A stretch of DNA of 64,000 nucleotides from Afipia birgiae 34632 (GCF_000308295.2 NZ_HG326652.1:97769-161768); one strand, 5' to 3'; counted from the first letter of the stretch, positions 1-10,211 are shown. Numbers and translations: made by a program. The notes: a model not told the origin generated them from the sequence alone.

Positions 1-450
1 GCACGGCAACGCTATCGTTTCATGGAGATGCAGCGCTGGCGGGAGAAGCGCGGCCTGAATTTCCATATCCAGCCGAAGCACTGGCCGTTCAATGTGCGGC
101 TTGCGGACGGCGCGGTGATCGCTGCGATCGCGGCGGGATTGAATCCCGAACCGCTTCTGCGCCGTGCGTATATCGGCGTGTGGGAACAGCAACTCGATCT
201 TTCCGATGGGGCCACCGTGACGCGGCTGGCCGACGAGGCGGGGCTGCCGGGCGCCAAGATCGTGGCCCACGCGGCTTCGGACGAAATCGGGGCGATCTAC
301 GACCAGAACCGTCAGGATGCGATTGAGGCCGGTGTGTTCGGTTCGCCGGCCTGGGTTCTCGACGGCGAGGTTTTCTGGGGACAAGATCGGATCGAATTGC
401 TCGCGGACGCGTTGAAATCTGGTCGCAAAGCCTACACCTCTGACGTTTGA
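1..450 (+). CDS. 2-hydroxychromene-2-carboxylate isomerase (DsbA family), 5' partial
   Basis: The reading frame is open from the first base, so the N-terminus lies outside the window; about 149 C-terminal residues remain. The visible part has the all-alpha insertion and the thioredoxin-like end of the glutathione-dependent HCCA isomerase/DsbA family, including the segment GVFGSPAWVLDGEVFWGQDR that is typical near the C-terminus of this family (cis-Pro region followed by FWGQDR). Known relatives isomerise a naphthalene-pathway intermediate, but many chromosomal copies have no proven substrate. No degradation genes lie beside it, so the substrate is unknown here. Confidence 0.8.
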   Translation, partial: ARQRYRFMEMQRWREKRGLNFHIQPKHWPFNVRLADGAVIAAIAAGLNPEPLLRRAYIGVWEQQLDLSDGATVTRLADEAGLPGAKIVAHAASDEIGAIYDQNRQDAIEAGVFGSPAWVLDGEVFWGQDRIELLADALKSGRKAYTSDV

Positions 451-487
451 GACGAAGACGGGGACGATTGCGGGGAGGGCGGAGCCC

Positions 488-1030
488 ATGCGTCCAGATA
501 AGATGACTGTTGAAGCCTTCGCCACCGCCGCGATCCGTCCGGCCGGTCTTGCAGCGATGATGCTGGCGGCGACGTTGATGTTCGGTCATGAGGCGCGCGC
601 CCAGGTCGCGCCTGACACCGAGAATGGCCGTTACACATTGTCGCCGGTCACGGATGGATTCCTGCGGCTCGATACCCGCAATGGGGTGATGTCGATCTGC
701 ACCAACAAGAGCGGCTGGATCTGCCGGCTGGTGCCGGACGAGCGAGCCGCGCTCGATACAGAGATTGGTCGGCTCCAAACCGATAACAAGAACTTGCGGG
801 AGCAACTGGCCCAGCGCGACACCGTCACCGGCAAGACCGATGCGCCGCTCGCCAAGGAAGATTCAAAAAAGAGCGCACAGGCGTCGCCAGACAGCAAGGC
901 ATCGCCCGGGAGGATCGAACTGCAATTGCCGCCCGAGCATGAAAAGCTGCTGGCGCTGATCGACCGGGTCTGGGATCGCCTGATCGAGATGGCGGTTCGT
1001 CTTCAGAAGCGGTTGTCCGAGAAGATCTGA
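488..1030 (+). CDS. Hypothetical exported protein with coiled-coil C-terminal half
   Basis: A 180-residue protein starting 37 bases after the isomerase, so the two may be cotranscribed. The N-terminus has a hydrophobic stretch (about residues 17-33) ending in ARAQ, a plausible signal-peptidase site. Next comes a small domain with two cysteines (SICTNKSGWICR), then a predicted coiled coil (about 85-110) and a Ser/Lys-rich linker. I do not recognise a named family; similar secreted proteins are common in Nitrobacteraceae. Function unknown. Confidence 0.6.
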   Translation: MRPDKMTVEAFATAAIRPAGLAAMMLAATLMFGHEARAQVAPDTENGRYTLSPVTDGFLRLDTRNGVMSICTNKSGWICRLVPDERAALDTEIGRLQTDNKNLREQLAQRDTVTGKTDAPLAKEDSKKSAQASPDSKASPGRIELQLPPEHEKLLALIDRVWDRLIEMAVRLQKRLSEKI

Positions 1031-1042
1031 AGTTTACGCGAC

Positions 1043-1076
1043 ACAAAAAAGACGGCCGCGGAGCGATCCGCGGCCG
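1043..1076 (-). terminator. Rho-independent terminator of the MFS gene
   Basis: A perfect 10-bp stem (CGGCCGCGGA / TCCGCGGCCG, loop GCGA) is followed on the minus strand by TCTTTTTTG. It lies just downstream of the minus-strand transporter gene and between two convergent genes. Confidence 0.85.
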
Positions 1077-1127
1077 ATATGTTTTGGATGGATGATCAGG
1101 CGGAGCGTGCCGCCTGACCTTCAATCG

Positions 1128-2792
1128 TTACTTGGAGATGTCGACGTCCTTGGTTTCCGGCAGGAAGAAGAAGCCTACCACCACCGTGATCAATGCGAAG
1201 ATCACCGGGTACCAGAGACCCGAGTAGATATCGCCTGTTGATGCCACGATCGCGAACGATGTCGCGGGCAACAGACCGCCGAACCAGCCGTTGCCGATGT
1301 GATAGGGCAGCGACATCGACGTGTACCGGATCTTGGTCGGGAACAGTTCGACCAGCATCGCGGCGATCGGGCCGTAGACCATCGTGACGAAAATCACGAG
1401 GACGAACAGCAGGCCGATGATGGCAGCCACTTGCGGCCGGAAGATATCGAATGGATGCGACATCTTCACAAGCGTCGGGTTGGCGCCGCGCTTCGGATAA
1501 CCGGCCGCCTGGAGGGCAGCGGTCGCGCCGGCATTCGAGTCCGCCGGCTTGGTGTAAGGCACCTCAGTGCCGTTAACTGAGATCTTCACCGGCGAACCGG
1601 CGGGGCCGGCAACGGTGTCATACTTGACCGAGGACTTCGCGAGGAAGTCGCGGGCAAGATCGCAAGGTGCCGAGAACACGCGGGTGCCGACCGGGTTGAA
1701 CAGATCGCCGCAGCCCTTCGGATCGGCGATAACCGACACCTTCACGGTCTCGATGGCCTTTTCCAACTGCGGGTTGGCGTTGGAGGAGATCATGCGGAAG
1801 ATCGGGAAGAATGTCAGCGCCGCGATCAGGCAGCCTGCCAGGATGATCGGCTTACGGCCGATCTTGTCCGACAGCGCGCCGAACACGATGAAGAAGCCGG
1901 TGCCCAGCAGCAGCGACCATGCAATCAGCAGGTTCGCCGTGTAACCGTCGACCTGCAGAATCGATTGCAGGAAGAACAGCGCGTAGAACTGGCCAGTGTA
2001 CCAGACCACGCCCTGGCCCATCACGCCGCCGAACAGTGCGATCAGCACGATCTTGGCGTTGCTCCAGCGCGCGAAGGATTCGGTCAGCGGAGCCTTTGAG
2101 CCCTTGCCCTCGTCCTTCATCTTCTGGAAGACCGGCGATTCGTTCAACTTTAGCCGGATCACGACGGAGACGCCGAGCAACACGACCGAGAGCAGGAACG
2201 GAATGCGCCAGCCCCAGGCTGCGAAGTCGGCTTCACCGAGTATCGTACGGGTGAAGAGAATGACGAGTAGCGACAGGAACAGGCCGAGCGTCGCCGTCGT
2301 CTGAATAAACGAGGTGTAGTAACCGCGTTTTCCTGGAGGCGAATGTTCCGCGACGTAGGTGGCCGCGCCGCCGTATTCGCCGCCGAGCGCGAGGCCCTGC
2401 AGCAGGCGCAGGATGATCAGGATGATCGGAGCCGCGATGCCGATGGTGGCTGCGTTCGGGAGCAGGCCGACGATGAAGGTCGACAGACCCATAATCAGGA
2501 TCGTGACGAGGAAGGTGTATTTGCGACCGACGATGTCGCCGATGCGTCCGAACACGATGGCGCCGAACGGGCGAACCAGGAAGCCTGCGGCGAACGCAAG
2601 CAGCGCGAAGATGTCACGGGTGGCTGGCGGATAGGCACTGAAGAACTGTGCGCCGATGATCGCGGCCAGTGAGCCGTAGAGGTAAAAATCGTACCATTCA
2701 AAGACGGTGCCGAGCGATGATGCGAAGATGACGAAACGTTCGTCCTTCGTCATGCCGCCCGCCCGCGGCGAGGTTGTAGTCATGGTGGCCAT
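1128..2792 (-). CDS. MFS transporter, metabolite:H+ symporter (MHS) type
   Basis: A 554-residue inner-membrane transporter. The first membrane segment region (SSLGTVFEWYDFYLYG) and the loop GRIGDIVGRKYT match the MHS branch of the major facilitator superfamily, which imports organic acids, osmolytes and similar metabolites with protons. Helices 1-8 are followed by an unusually long soluble insertion (about residues 345-455, with two cysteines) before the last helices; this makes it longer than the usual 430-450 residues. The start chosen has a GGGGAG ribosome site 7 bases upstream; an upstream ATG adding 22 residues has none. Substrate not inferable. Confidence 0.85.
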   Translation of the reverse strand: MATMTTTSPRAGGMTKDERFVIFASSLGTVFEWYDFYLYGSLAAIIGAQFFSAYPPATRDIFALLAFAAGFLVRPFGAIVFGRIGDIVGRKYTFLVTILIMGLSTFIVGLLPNAATIGIAAPIILIILRLLQGLALGGEYGGAATYVAEHSPPGKRGYYTSFIQTTATLGLFLSLLVILFTRTILGEADFAAWGWRIPFLLSVVLLGVSVVIRLKLNESPVFQKMKDEGKGSKAPLTESFARWSNAKIVLIALFGGVMGQGVVWYTGQFYALFFLQSILQVDGYTANLLIAWSLLLGTGFFIVFGALSDKIGRKPIILAGCLIAALTFFPIFRMISSNANPQLEKAIETVKVSVIADPKGCGDLFNPVGTRVFSAPCDLARDFLAKSSVKYDTVAGPAGSPVKISVNGTEVPYTKPADSNAGATAALQAAGYPKRGANPTLVKMSHPFDIFRPQVAAIIGLLFVLVIFVTMVYGPIAAMLVELFPTKIRYTSMSLPYHIGNGWFGGLLPATSFAIVASTGDIYSGLWYPVIFALITVVVGFFFLPETKDVDISK

Positions 2793-3086
2793 TTCGATGC
2801 TCCCCAAAAGACGTTGCTGAAAAAATCGCCCCTGCGCGCCGTTCTTTGGCCGGCTCATAAGCGCGAGAAGTTCGCAAACAAGGTAACATCGGCGTGAAAC
2901 TTCGCCCTATAAGACTTTTGGCCCAGCAAACAGCGATGCTGTGGGCACCTTGCAGTGCACAATTGACGCGTTAAGCACGTGGACCGCTTTTCGTTTCAGG
3001 CCATGGGTTGCAAGACTAAACACTACAGTAAACACTGGAATCCAATGGAGCCGTCAGGCTTACTCAGCATTCTGCAAGCGGGATAA

Positions 3087-3761
3087 ATGACCAGCGCTGC
3101 CAGTACGCATCTTGTCGTCGCCGACGATCACCCTCTCTTTCGCGATGCTCTGCGACAAGCGGTCGCGACCGTCGTCGCGACGGCCCGGATCGATGAAGCG
3201 GGATCGTTCGAGGAACTGACGGCGTTGCTCGACCGCGAATCCGACGTCGATCTGATCCTGCTCGATCTGTCGATGCCGGGGATCAGCGGCTTTTCCGGTT
3301 TGATCTACCTGCGCGCGCAGTTCCCGGCGATTCCGGTGGTCATCGTGTCCGCCAGTGACGATGCTGGAACGATCCGCCGCTCGATGGACTTCGGGGCGTC
3401 CGGCTTCATCCCGAAACGGTTCGGTGTCGAGACCCTCCGCGAGGCCATCGGCAAGGTGATGAACGGAGACGTCTGGGTGCCGGCCGACGTCGATCTCTCC
3501 GTGGCAACCGATCCCGACATGACCAGGCTGCGTGATCGTTTGGTGACGCTGACGCCGCAGCAGGTTCGGGTGCTGATGATGCTGTCCGAAGGTCTGCTCA
3601 ACAAACAGATCGCCTACGAGCTCGGCGTCTCCGAAGCCACCATCAAGGCGCATGTCTCTGCAATCCTGCAGAAGCTCGGTGTTGAAAGCCGGACCCAGGC
3701 TGTGATCGCCGCTGCCAAGATCGCGGGCGGCGAATGGAAACAGTCCGATCCGGCAAGGTAG
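3087..3761 (+). CDS. Response regulator, receiver plus LuxR-type DNA-binding domain
   Basis: A 224-residue regulator. The receiver domain (about 5-125) has the acidic pair ADDHP and the phospho-acceptor Asp in LILLDLSMPG. The LuxR/NarL-type helix-turn-helix occupies about 150-215 (LTPQQVRVLMMLSEGLLNKQIA ... EATIKAHVSAILQKLG). It therefore resembles NarL/DegU-type transcription factors. No histidine kinase lies directly beside it on the same strand; the large kinase at 4454-7963 is a possible but unproven partner. It may be transcribed with the HAD gene 57 bases downstream. Confidence 0.85.
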   Translation: MTSAASTHLVVADDHPLFRDALRQAVATVVATARIDEAGSFEELTALLDRESDVDLILLDLSMPGISGFSGLIYLRAQFPAIPVVIVSASDDAGTIRRSMDFGASGFIPKRFGVETLREAIGKVMNGDVWVPADVDLSVATDPDMTRLRDRLVTLTPQQVRVLMMLSEGLLNKQIAYELGVSEATIKAHVSAILQKLGVESRTQAVIAAAKIAGGEWKQSDPAR

Positions 3762-3818
3762 CGGGGCGGCGGGCCGCACGTGCCATGCGCAAGTCAGCAA
3801 AGTGAGAAGCGGTCAATC

Positions 3819-4451
3819 ATGGTTGAGGCGGTGATTTGGGACTTTGGCGGCGTGCTCACCACATCGCCTTTCAAGGCCTTCGCGCGATTCGAGAAGGAGC
3901 GTGGCCTTCCCGTCGATATCATCCGGCGCACCAATGCCGCCAACCACTTCGAGAACGCATGGGCGAAATTCGAGCGTGCCGAAGTGGATCTCGACACCTT
4001 CGACACGCTGTTCGCCGCCGAATCGCTGGTGCTGGGGGCCGAGGTGCGGGGCCGTGATGTTGTGTCGCTGCTGTCGGGCGATCCACGTCCGGAGATGGTC
4101 GAAGCGTTACGGCGGGTGAAGCAGCACTTCAAGACCGGCTGTATCACCAACAATCTTCCCGCGAACGCCATCGGCAGTTCCGGTGGCCGCGCACTCTACG
4201 TCGCGGAGACGATGGCGCTGTTCGATCACGTTATCGAATCGGCAAAGATCGGCCTGCGCAAGCCCGATCCGCGGATCTACCGGATGATGGTTGACGCGCT
4301 CGGCGTCGATCCCAACAATTGCGTTTATCTCGATGATCTCGGCGTCAACCTGAAGCCCGCGCGCGACATGGGCATGACCACCATCAAGGTGATCGACGGT
4401 CCTCAGGCCATTCGCGAACTGGAAGCCGCGACCGGCCTGACGCTCGCCTGA
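3819..4451 (+). CDS. HAD-superfamily hydrolase (subfamily IA)
   Basis: A 210-residue protein with the HAD motif I as WDFGGVLT near the N-terminus, motif II TNN, the conserved Lys-Pro-Asp (RKPDPRIY) and motif III acidic pair LDDLGVN. The nucleophile Asp is followed by Phe-Gly rather than Xaa-Asp, as in YihX-like phosphatases and the phosphatase half of soluble epoxide hydrolases. The methionine chosen begins the domain directly; an earlier in-frame ATG would add 13 residues without similarity. Substrate unknown. The stop is 2 bases from the convergent kinase gene. Confidence 0.8.
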   Translation: MVEAVIWDFGGVLTTSPFKAFARFEKERGLPVDIIRRTNAANHFENAWAKFERAEVDLDTFDTLFAAESLVLGAEVRGRDVVSLLSGDPRPEMVEALRRVKQHFKTGCITNNLPANAIGSSGGRALYVAETMALFDHVIESAKIGLRKPDPRIYRMMVDALGVDPNNCVYLDDLGVNLKPARDMGMTTIKVIDGPQAIRELEAATGLTLA

Positions 4452-4453
4452 TC

Positions 4454-7400
4454 TTATTCCGCCGCCACCACCTGCTGCGCCCGCCATTGTCCGAGCAACG
4501 CGCGCAACGCCGCCGGCTTGAGCGGCTTGTTGAGCACCACGATTCCGTCCTCACGCGCTGCATCGCGGACATGGGGACTGCGGTCTGCGGTGATCAGGAT
4601 CGCGGGAATTCCCTCGCCAAACCTCTGGCGGATGTCGCGGATCGCGGCGATGCCATTGCCGCGATCGAGATGGTAATCGACCAGGAGGCCGGTCACGCGC
4701 TCGTCGGTCGCCGCGATTGCTTCCGCGGCGGCGACAGGATCAACCGCGGCAATGACCTTGGCATCCCAGCCGGTCAGCAAGGTCTTCATGCCGTCGAGAA
4801 TGGCGCGATCGTTCTCGATGCAGACAATGAGAGTGCCGCTCATCGGCGCCTTCGAAGAGATGCTCGCGCCGGCCATGGCGCCCGCGTGCGTCACGGTCTT
4901 GGCGATCGGCATTGTCACAGTGAAATGTGAACCGCCGCTGTGGTTCGATCCGACCACGATGCCGTGGTTCAACACACGCGCGAGCCGCTCCACGATCGAG
5001 AGCCCCAGCCCCAGCCCGCGCGCGATCCGCGCGCCCTGATCGAGCCGGTGAAATTCCTTGAAGATTTCCGTGCGCTTCAAAACCGGAATGCCGACCCCGG
5101 TATCGTAGATGGCGATCTCCAGCGATGTCCCCTTGCGGCGGCAGCCGACCAGGACGCGGCCTTTCGGGGTGTACTTGATGGCGTTCGAAATCAGGTTCTG
5201 TAACAGCCGGCGCAGCAGCACGCGATCCGAGGACACCGGCAACGAACACGGCACGAAGGTCAGTTGGAGCTTTCGCGCTTTCGCGATCGGCGCGAACTCC
5301 ACTTCGAGCGAGCGCATCAGGTCGCTCATGCGGAAGCTGGAGATCGACGGCGTCATGGCGCCGGAATCCAGCCGCGAGATGTCGAGCAGCGCGCCGAGAA
5401 TTTCTTCAATGGCCTCCAGCGAATCGTCGATGTTGCCGACAAGGCGGGCATCCTCGCCGCCATCCTGGCGCTCGACAAGACTTGTGACGTAGAGGCGCGC
5501 CGCGTTGAGCGGCTGCAGGATGTCGTGGCTGGCCGCTGCGAGAAATCGAGTCTTGGAGATATTGGCTTCTTCGGCGGTGATCTTGGCCAGTGCAAGCTCG
5601 CTGTTGAGTCGGGTCAGCTGTTCGGTGCGTTCACGGACCCGCCTTTCGAGCGTTGCGTTCGCGCGCTCCAGCGCTTCCGCCGCCTCGAAGCTCGGCGTGA
5701 TGTCGGAAAAGGTGATGACCAGCGCGCCACCCGGCATGCGATTGGCGCGAACTTCGACAACCATGTTGCGATCGGCGAGCCGCTCCAGATAGGGCTCGCC
5801 CTCGGTGGTGTAGGCGATGAGCCGCCGCTGCAGGGCGGCGGGATCGGCGGTCGAATCCGGCTGTCCATTGCCGCCGATGAATTCCAGAATCTCGGCCAGC
5901 GGAATGCCGATCTGCGAATACTGCGCCGGCAGGTCCAGAATCTCGCCGAACTGCTGGTTCGAAGTGATGAGCTGAAGCTCCGGATTGAACACCGCGATGC
6001 CCTGCCGGACGTGATTGAGCGCGGTCTGCAGCATCTCGCGGTTGAAATGCAGCGCGGTGTGCGCATCGTCGAGCAGTTTCAGCGCCGCCTTGGCAGACAC
6101 CGCGCGCTTGCGCAGCAACAGCGACAGCACGAGGCGGGAGGAGGCTGCGCCGATCGACGACGCGATCAGATGTTCGGCGTGGCGCAGCAGACGGAAATCG
6201 GCAGGGGCCGCGCGATCGATATTGATGTGATGGGTCGCGGCGAAGGTTTCGAACGACAGCAGCGCGCGGTCGGGGCCGAGATACTGCGCGACGGTGCTGA
6301 GCAGATCCTGCACCGTCACTGTTGTACGCCAGCGCCTGAAGTTCGGCGCGATCGGCGCCAGTTCGTTCGGCACGAACAGATCAGCCTGGACCCGTTCGAT
6401 CGATGTCGGCTGGCGCAGCAGTGACAGCACAATGTAGGTCAAGAGGTTGAGCGAGAGGCTCCAGAACACGCCATGAATCAGCGGTGCCATTTCGGTGCCG
6501 AGCAGCGCGCGGGGCCGAAGTGCGGCGATGCCGAACAGTCCTTCGTTCAGCCAGATCACGCCGCGCGGATCGACATCGGCGAAGCTCGGCAGAAACAGCG
6601 TGTAGGCCCATACCGCGAAGCCGATCAGCATGCCGCCCATGGCGCCGCGCGCCGTCGCACGCCGCCAGAACAGCCCGCCGAAAAAGGCCGGCGCAAGCTG
6701 GGCAACTGCGGCGAATGACAGCAGGCCGATGGCGGCAAGCTGTGCATTTCCCAGCGCGTGATAATACAGATAGGCCATCGCCATGATGACGAAGATCGCG
6801 ACGCGCCGGACCTTGAGCAGGAAGCTGCCGAAGTTCGCTTCGCCGGGCTGCGAAGCCGGTTTCCGTTTCAGCGCCAGCGGCATAATAATGTCGTTCGACA
6901 CCATGATGGCGAGCGCCACGCATTCCACGATCACCATGGCGGTCGCGGCCGACAGGCCGCCGATGAACACGATCACGCTGAGCGACGTCGCCTTGGCCTC
7001 GATCGGCAGCGCCAGCACGTACATGTCGCTGTCCGACGCACCAAATGGAAAGGTGACGAGACCGGCGATGGCAATCGGGATCACGAACAGGTTGATCGCG
7101 ATCAGATAGAGCGGAAACAACCAGCGCGCGCGGCGAACCTCGGCCTCGGTCGAGTTCTCGACAACGCTGACGTGGAATTGCCGCGGCAAAAGCATGATCG
7201 CCAGAAACGACAGCAGCGTCATGGCGAGGAAATTTCCGATCGACGGTGCGGCCTCGATCGCGCGCACCGCCTCTGGCGTCTTCATGGCGCGGTCCCAGAG
7301 ATCGGACGGGCCGAACATGAAAAACGTCACGAACACGCCCGCGGCGATGAAAGCTATTAGCTTGACCAGCGATTCCGTCGCGACCGCGAGCATCAGGCCG

Positions 7401-7963
7401 TGCTGGTGTTCGGTGGCGTCGGTCTGACGCGTGCCGAACAGCACGGCGAAGGCAGCGAGGGTAATGGTGACGATGAAGGCGATGTCCCCGATGTAGGGAA
7501 TGCTGGAAACATCCTGATCCTGATTGAGGATTGTTTCCAGGGATGACGCGACGGCCTTCAATTGAAGCGCGATGTATGGCACCGAACCGATGATCGCGAT
7601 GGCGGCGGCGGTCGCTGCGACGGCCTGGCTCTTTCCATAACGCGCGGCGATGAAGTCGGCGATCGATGTGATATTCTGCGATTTCGCCAGCTGGATGACA
7701 CGCATCAACAGCGGTGTGCAGAACGCGATCATCAGGATCGGGCCCACATAGATCGCGAGAAACTCGACGCTGGTTCGCGTTGCAAGGCCGACCGAGCCGA
7801 AGAACGTCCACGACGTGCAGTAAATCGCGAGCGACAGCGGATAGATGATGGTGCCGAGTCGGCCGCGCTGTAGCTGCGTCAGCCGCTCACCGTAGCTCGC
7901 GACAACGAATAGAAGGCCGATGTAGCCGAAAGCGGCTGCGATCACGCCCCAGTCATGCAGCAT
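4454..7963 (-). CDS. Hybrid histidine kinase with N-terminal Na+/solute symporter (PutP-like) domain
   Basis: A 1169-residue membrane sensor. The first ~500 residues form a sodium:solute symporter domain with about 12-13 membrane segments. A linker and a PAS domain (about 650-770) follow, then a coiled coil (ERRVRERTEQLTRLNSEL). The kinase core has the H-box SHDILQPLNAARLY, the N-box NLISNAIKYTPKG and G-boxes DTGVGI and GLGLGLSIV. A C-terminal receiver domain carries the Asp in LLVDYHLD. Symporter-kinase fusions of this kind (CbrA/NahK-like) couple transport or substrate binding to phosphorylation. It is divergent from the FixJ-type regulator gene, a likely partner. The start is the methionine of MLHDWG, matching the usual start of this type. 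Confidence 0.9.
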   Translation of the reverse strand: MLHDWGVIAAAFGYIGLLFVVASYGERLTQLQRGRLGTIIYPLSLAIYCTSWTFFGSVGLATRTSVEFLAIYVGPILMIAFCTPLLMRVIQLAKSQNITSIADFIAARYGKSQAVAATAAAIAIIGSVPYIALQLKAVASSLETILNQDQDVSSIPYIGDIAFIVTITLAAFAVLFGTRQTDATEHQHGLMLAVATESLVKLIAFIAAGVFVTFFMFGPSDLWDRAMKTPEAVRAIEAAPSIGNFLAMTLLSFLAIMLLPRQFHVSVVENSTEAEVRRARWLFPLYLIAINLFVIPIAIAGLVTFPFGASDSDMYVLALPIEAKATSLSVIVFIGGLSAATAMVIVECVALAIMVSNDIIMPLALKRKPASQPGEANFGSFLLKVRRVAIFVIMAMAYLYYHALGNAQLAAIGLLSFAAVAQLAPAFFGGLFWRRATARGAMGGMLIGFAVWAYTLFLPSFADVDPRGVIWLNEGLFGIAALRPRALLGTEMAPLIHGVFWSLSLNLLTYIVLSLLRQPTSIERVQADLFVPNELAPIAPNFRRWRTTVTVQDLLSTVAQYLGPDRALLSFETFAATHHINIDRAAPADFRLLRHAEHLIASSIGAASSRLVLSLLLRKRAVSAKAALKLLDDAHTALHFNREMLQTALNHVRQGIAVFNPELQLITSNQQFGEILDLPAQYSQIGIPLAEILEFIGGNGQPDSTADPAALQRRLIAYTTEGEPYLERLADRNMVVEVRANRMPGGALVITFSDITPSFEAAEALERANATLERRVRERTEQLTRLNSELALAKITAEEANISKTRFLAAASHDILQPLNAARLYVTSLVERQDGGEDARLVGNIDDSLEAIEEILGALLDISRLDSGAMTPSISSFRMSDLMRSLEVEFAPIAKARKLQLTFVPCSLPVSSDRVLLRRLLQNLISNAIKYTPKGRVLVGCRRKGTSLEIAIYDTGVGIPVLKRTEIFKEFHRLDQGARIARGLGLGLSIVERLARVLNHGIVVGSNHSGGSHFTVTMPIAKTVTHAGAMAGASISSKAPMSGTLIVCIENDRAILDGMKTLLTGWDAKVIAAVDPVAAAEAIAATDERVTGLLVDYHLDRGNGIAAIRDIRQRFGEGIPAILITADRSPHVRDAAREDGIVVLNKPLKPAALRALLGQWRAQQVVAAE

Positions 7964-7987
7964 CGAAAGTCGCCTGTTTTCGTTTCG

Positions 7988-8032
7988 GCATGATCCTCTC
8001 CAAAAACCTGGTCCCACTTTCCGGGATCATGC
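7988..8032. repeat. Dispersed palindromic repeat, copy 1
   Basis: An imperfect palindrome running from GCATGATCC to GGATCATGCC, between the divergent kinase and regulator genes. Two other copies in the window (31494-31539 and 34136-34184) share the same framework in opposite orientation. Such elements recur in Nitrobacteraceae intergenic DNA. Confidence 0.7.
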
Positions 8033-8179
8033 CCCTGGCCAGCGCCCGGTTGCGACCTTAGCCCGGTCCGCGGGCAGACGCATCCGAACTCCAGGAGACT
8101 CTCATTGGCAGAACGGCCGAATCAGCATACACACGTACAAGTTGTATTATTGATGTAATACACTGAAGGGGGCTGGGCA

Positions 8180-8833
8180 ATGGGTCAGATGCTGCCTTTC
8201 GCGACATGGGATGCCCCGGTCGTCATCGTGGATGACGACCCCTTGGTTCGCGACGCCCTCTTGCTGTTACTGCGCATCGACGGGTTCGAGGCAAAGGCGT
8301 TCGGGGAAGGCGAATCGTTCTTTGAATGGCTGCAATCGTCCACGCCGTGCTGTGTGATCCTCGATCTTCAGCTCCCCGGTGGTTCCGGCCTTGTGGTGCT
8401 AAAGCAACTGGCTGACATACGGTTCGCGCCGCCGGTATTTGTCATCTCCGGTCAGTCCGACATCGCGATGGCGGTCGAGGCCATGAAGCTCGGTGCGGTG
8501 GATTTTCTCGAAAAGCCGATTTCGGCGGACGTCATGATCGACCGGGTTCGCGGGGCTGTTCTGACCTATCGTGGATCGATGACGGAACGGATCGATGGTC
8601 TCGCCGATTTCGCGGGCCTTGAGCTTCTCACCCGGCGCGAACGGGATGTGCTGGCGCAGGTCACGCACGGCGCGTCGAACAAGGAGGCTGGACGACGGCT
8701 CGGCATCAGCCCCCGCACCGTCGAAGTTCACCGTGCGCGGATCATGGACAAGCTGGGTGCGCGCAACGCCGCCGACCTGATGCGGATCGTGTTGTCGAAC
8801 ACGCCGGGGCAGCAGCGCACCAAAGCCGTCTAA
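8180..8833 (+). CDS. FixJ-family response regulator
   Basis: A 217-residue regulator with a receiver domain (acidic VDDDP near residue 20; phospho-acceptor in CVILDLQLPGGSG; conserved Lys in LEKPIS) and a LuxR-type helix-turn-helix (about 145-205, TRRERDVLAQVTHGASNKEA ... SPRTVEVHRARIMDKL). This arrangement and the length match FixJ/TtrR/StyR-type activators. It stands divergently from the symporter-kinase, which suggests a two-component pair. It ends 18 bases from the convergent hemA stop. Confidence 0.87.
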   Translation: MGQMLPFATWDAPVVIVDDDPLVRDALLLLLRIDGFEAKAFGEGESFFEWLQSSTPCCVILDLQLPGGSGLVVLKQLADIRFAPPVFVISGQSDIAMAVEAMKLGAVDFLEKPISADVMIDRVRGAVLTYRGSMTERIDGLADFAGLELLTRRERDVLAQVTHGASNKEAGRRLGISPRTVEVHRARIMDKLGARNAADLMRIVLSNTPGQQRTKAV

Positions 8834-8851
8834 CGTCAGATCGCCGTTCGA

Positions 8852-10078
8852 CTACTCAGCAGCCAAGGGTTTGGCGTGCAGCGGCAGGCCGAGCTGTTCC
8901 CAGACCTGGACCAGCGCATCGGCAAGGCCATCGATCAGCGCGTCCTCGTGATACGGCGACGGGGTGATGCGCAGACGCTCCGTCCCCTTGGGTACCGTCG
9001 GATAGTTGATCGGCTGGATATAAATGCCGTGCTGTTCGAGCAGCAGATCGCATGCCTTCTTGCAGCGCTCCGGATCGCCGACGAACAGCGGAACGATGTG
9101 CGTATCGCTCGACATCACCGGCAGGCCGGCGGCGGTGAGAATGGCTTTGAGACGCGCTGCGCGGTCCTGATGGCGCTCGCGCTCCCATGACGATGATTTG
9201 AGATGCTTGATCGCGGCGGTCGCGGCCGAGCAGATTGCAGGCGGAAGCGCCGTGGTGAAGATGAAGCCCGGGGCATAGGAACGCACCGCATCGACCATCT
9301 TGGCGCTGCCGGCAATGTAGCCGCCGAGGCAGCCGAACGCCTTGGCCAGCGTGCCTTCAAGAATATCGATCCGGTGCATCACCCCGTCGCGCTCGGCGAT
9401 GCCGCCGCCACGTGGGCCGTACATGCCGACCGCATGGACTTCGTCGACATAGGTCATCGCGCTGTAACGCTCCGCGAGATCACAGATCTTCGCCAGCGGT
9501 GCGACGTCGCCGTCCATCGAGTAGAGACTTTCGCAAACGATCAGCGTCGGGCGGCCCGGATTGGCGCGCAACAATTCTTCGAGATGTGCGACGTCGTTAT
9601 GGCGGAACACAAGGTACTGGGTGCCGGACTGACGGATGCCCTCGATCATCGAATTGTGGTTCAGAGCGTCCGACAGGATCAGGCAGTTCGGAATCAGCTT
9701 CGCCAGCGTCGCGATGCCGGTCTGGTTAGACACATAGCCCGACGTGAAAACCAGCGCCGCTTCCTTGCCGTGCAGATCGGCGAGCTCGTGTTCGAGCTGG
9801 ATCAGAGAGTGATTGTTTCCGGCAATGTTGCGGGTTCCTCCGGCGCCGGTGCCGGCGCGGGTCGCGGTCTCCACCATGGCGCCGACGACTTTCGGATGTT
9901 GACCCATCCCGAGATAGTCATTCGAGCACCACATCACGATCGGGCGCGGGCCTTTGGGCGAGTGCCATGTCGCGTGGGGGAAGCGGCCGGCGATCCGCTC
10001 CAGATCCGCGAAAACGCGGTAGCGCCGCTCGTCATGAAGCCGCCCGAGGGCATTGTCGAAGAACTTGTTGTAATCCAT
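8852..10078 (-). CDS. hemA: 5-aminolevulinate synthase
   Basis: A 408-residue pyridoxal-phosphate enzyme that condenses glycine and succinyl-CoA to 5-aminolevulinate, the first step of tetrapyrrole synthesis by the C4 (Shemin) pathway. The sequence begins MDYNKFF, as in alphaproteobacterial HemA. It has the glycine-rich [12 protein letters not shown] and [12 protein letters not shown] motifs, [15 protein letters not shown], and the PLP lysine in [13 protein letters not shown]. Length equals the family norm. An upstream in-frame ATG adding 15 residues was rejected. A FixK/FNR-type box lies about 134 bases upstream of the start. Confidence 0.97.
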   Translation of the reverse strand: MDYNKFFDNALGRLHDERRYRVFADLERIAGRFPHATWHSPKGPRPIVMWCSNDYLGMGQHPKVVGAMVETATRAGTGAGGTRNIAGNNHSLIQLEHELADLHGKEAALVFTSGYVSNQTGIATLAKLIPNCLILSDALNHNSMIEGIRQSGTQYLVFRHNDVAHLEELLRANPGRPTLIVCESLYSMDGDVAPLAKICDLAERYSAMTYVDEVHAVGMYGPRGGGIAERDGVMHRIDILEGTLAKAFGCLGGYIAGSAKMVDAVRSYAPGFIFTTALPPAICSAATAAIKHLKSSSWERERHQDRAARLKAILTAAGLPVMSSDTHIVPLFVGDPERCKKACDLLLEQHGIYIQPINYPTVPKGTERLRITPSPYHEDALIDGLADALVQVWEQLGLPLHAKPLAAE

Positions 10079-10211
10079 CACAAAAACCCTGGATGGGAAC
10101 CCGGAATACGGCAGCCGGGCCAAGGGCCTTCTGCCGTGCGCGAGGCCTTTTTAGAGCTTTTCCAGCTTTGATGTCGAGGCCGTTTTCGCCGGGCTCGTAT
10201 GCGGCAAAAAA

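Noticed and set aside
5264-6424. A 386-codon open frame on the plus strand opposite the histidine kinase
   Set aside because: It lies wholly antisense to well-conserved kinase coding sequence, and its product is Arg/Gly/Gln-rich without domains, as expected from GC-rich antisense frames.
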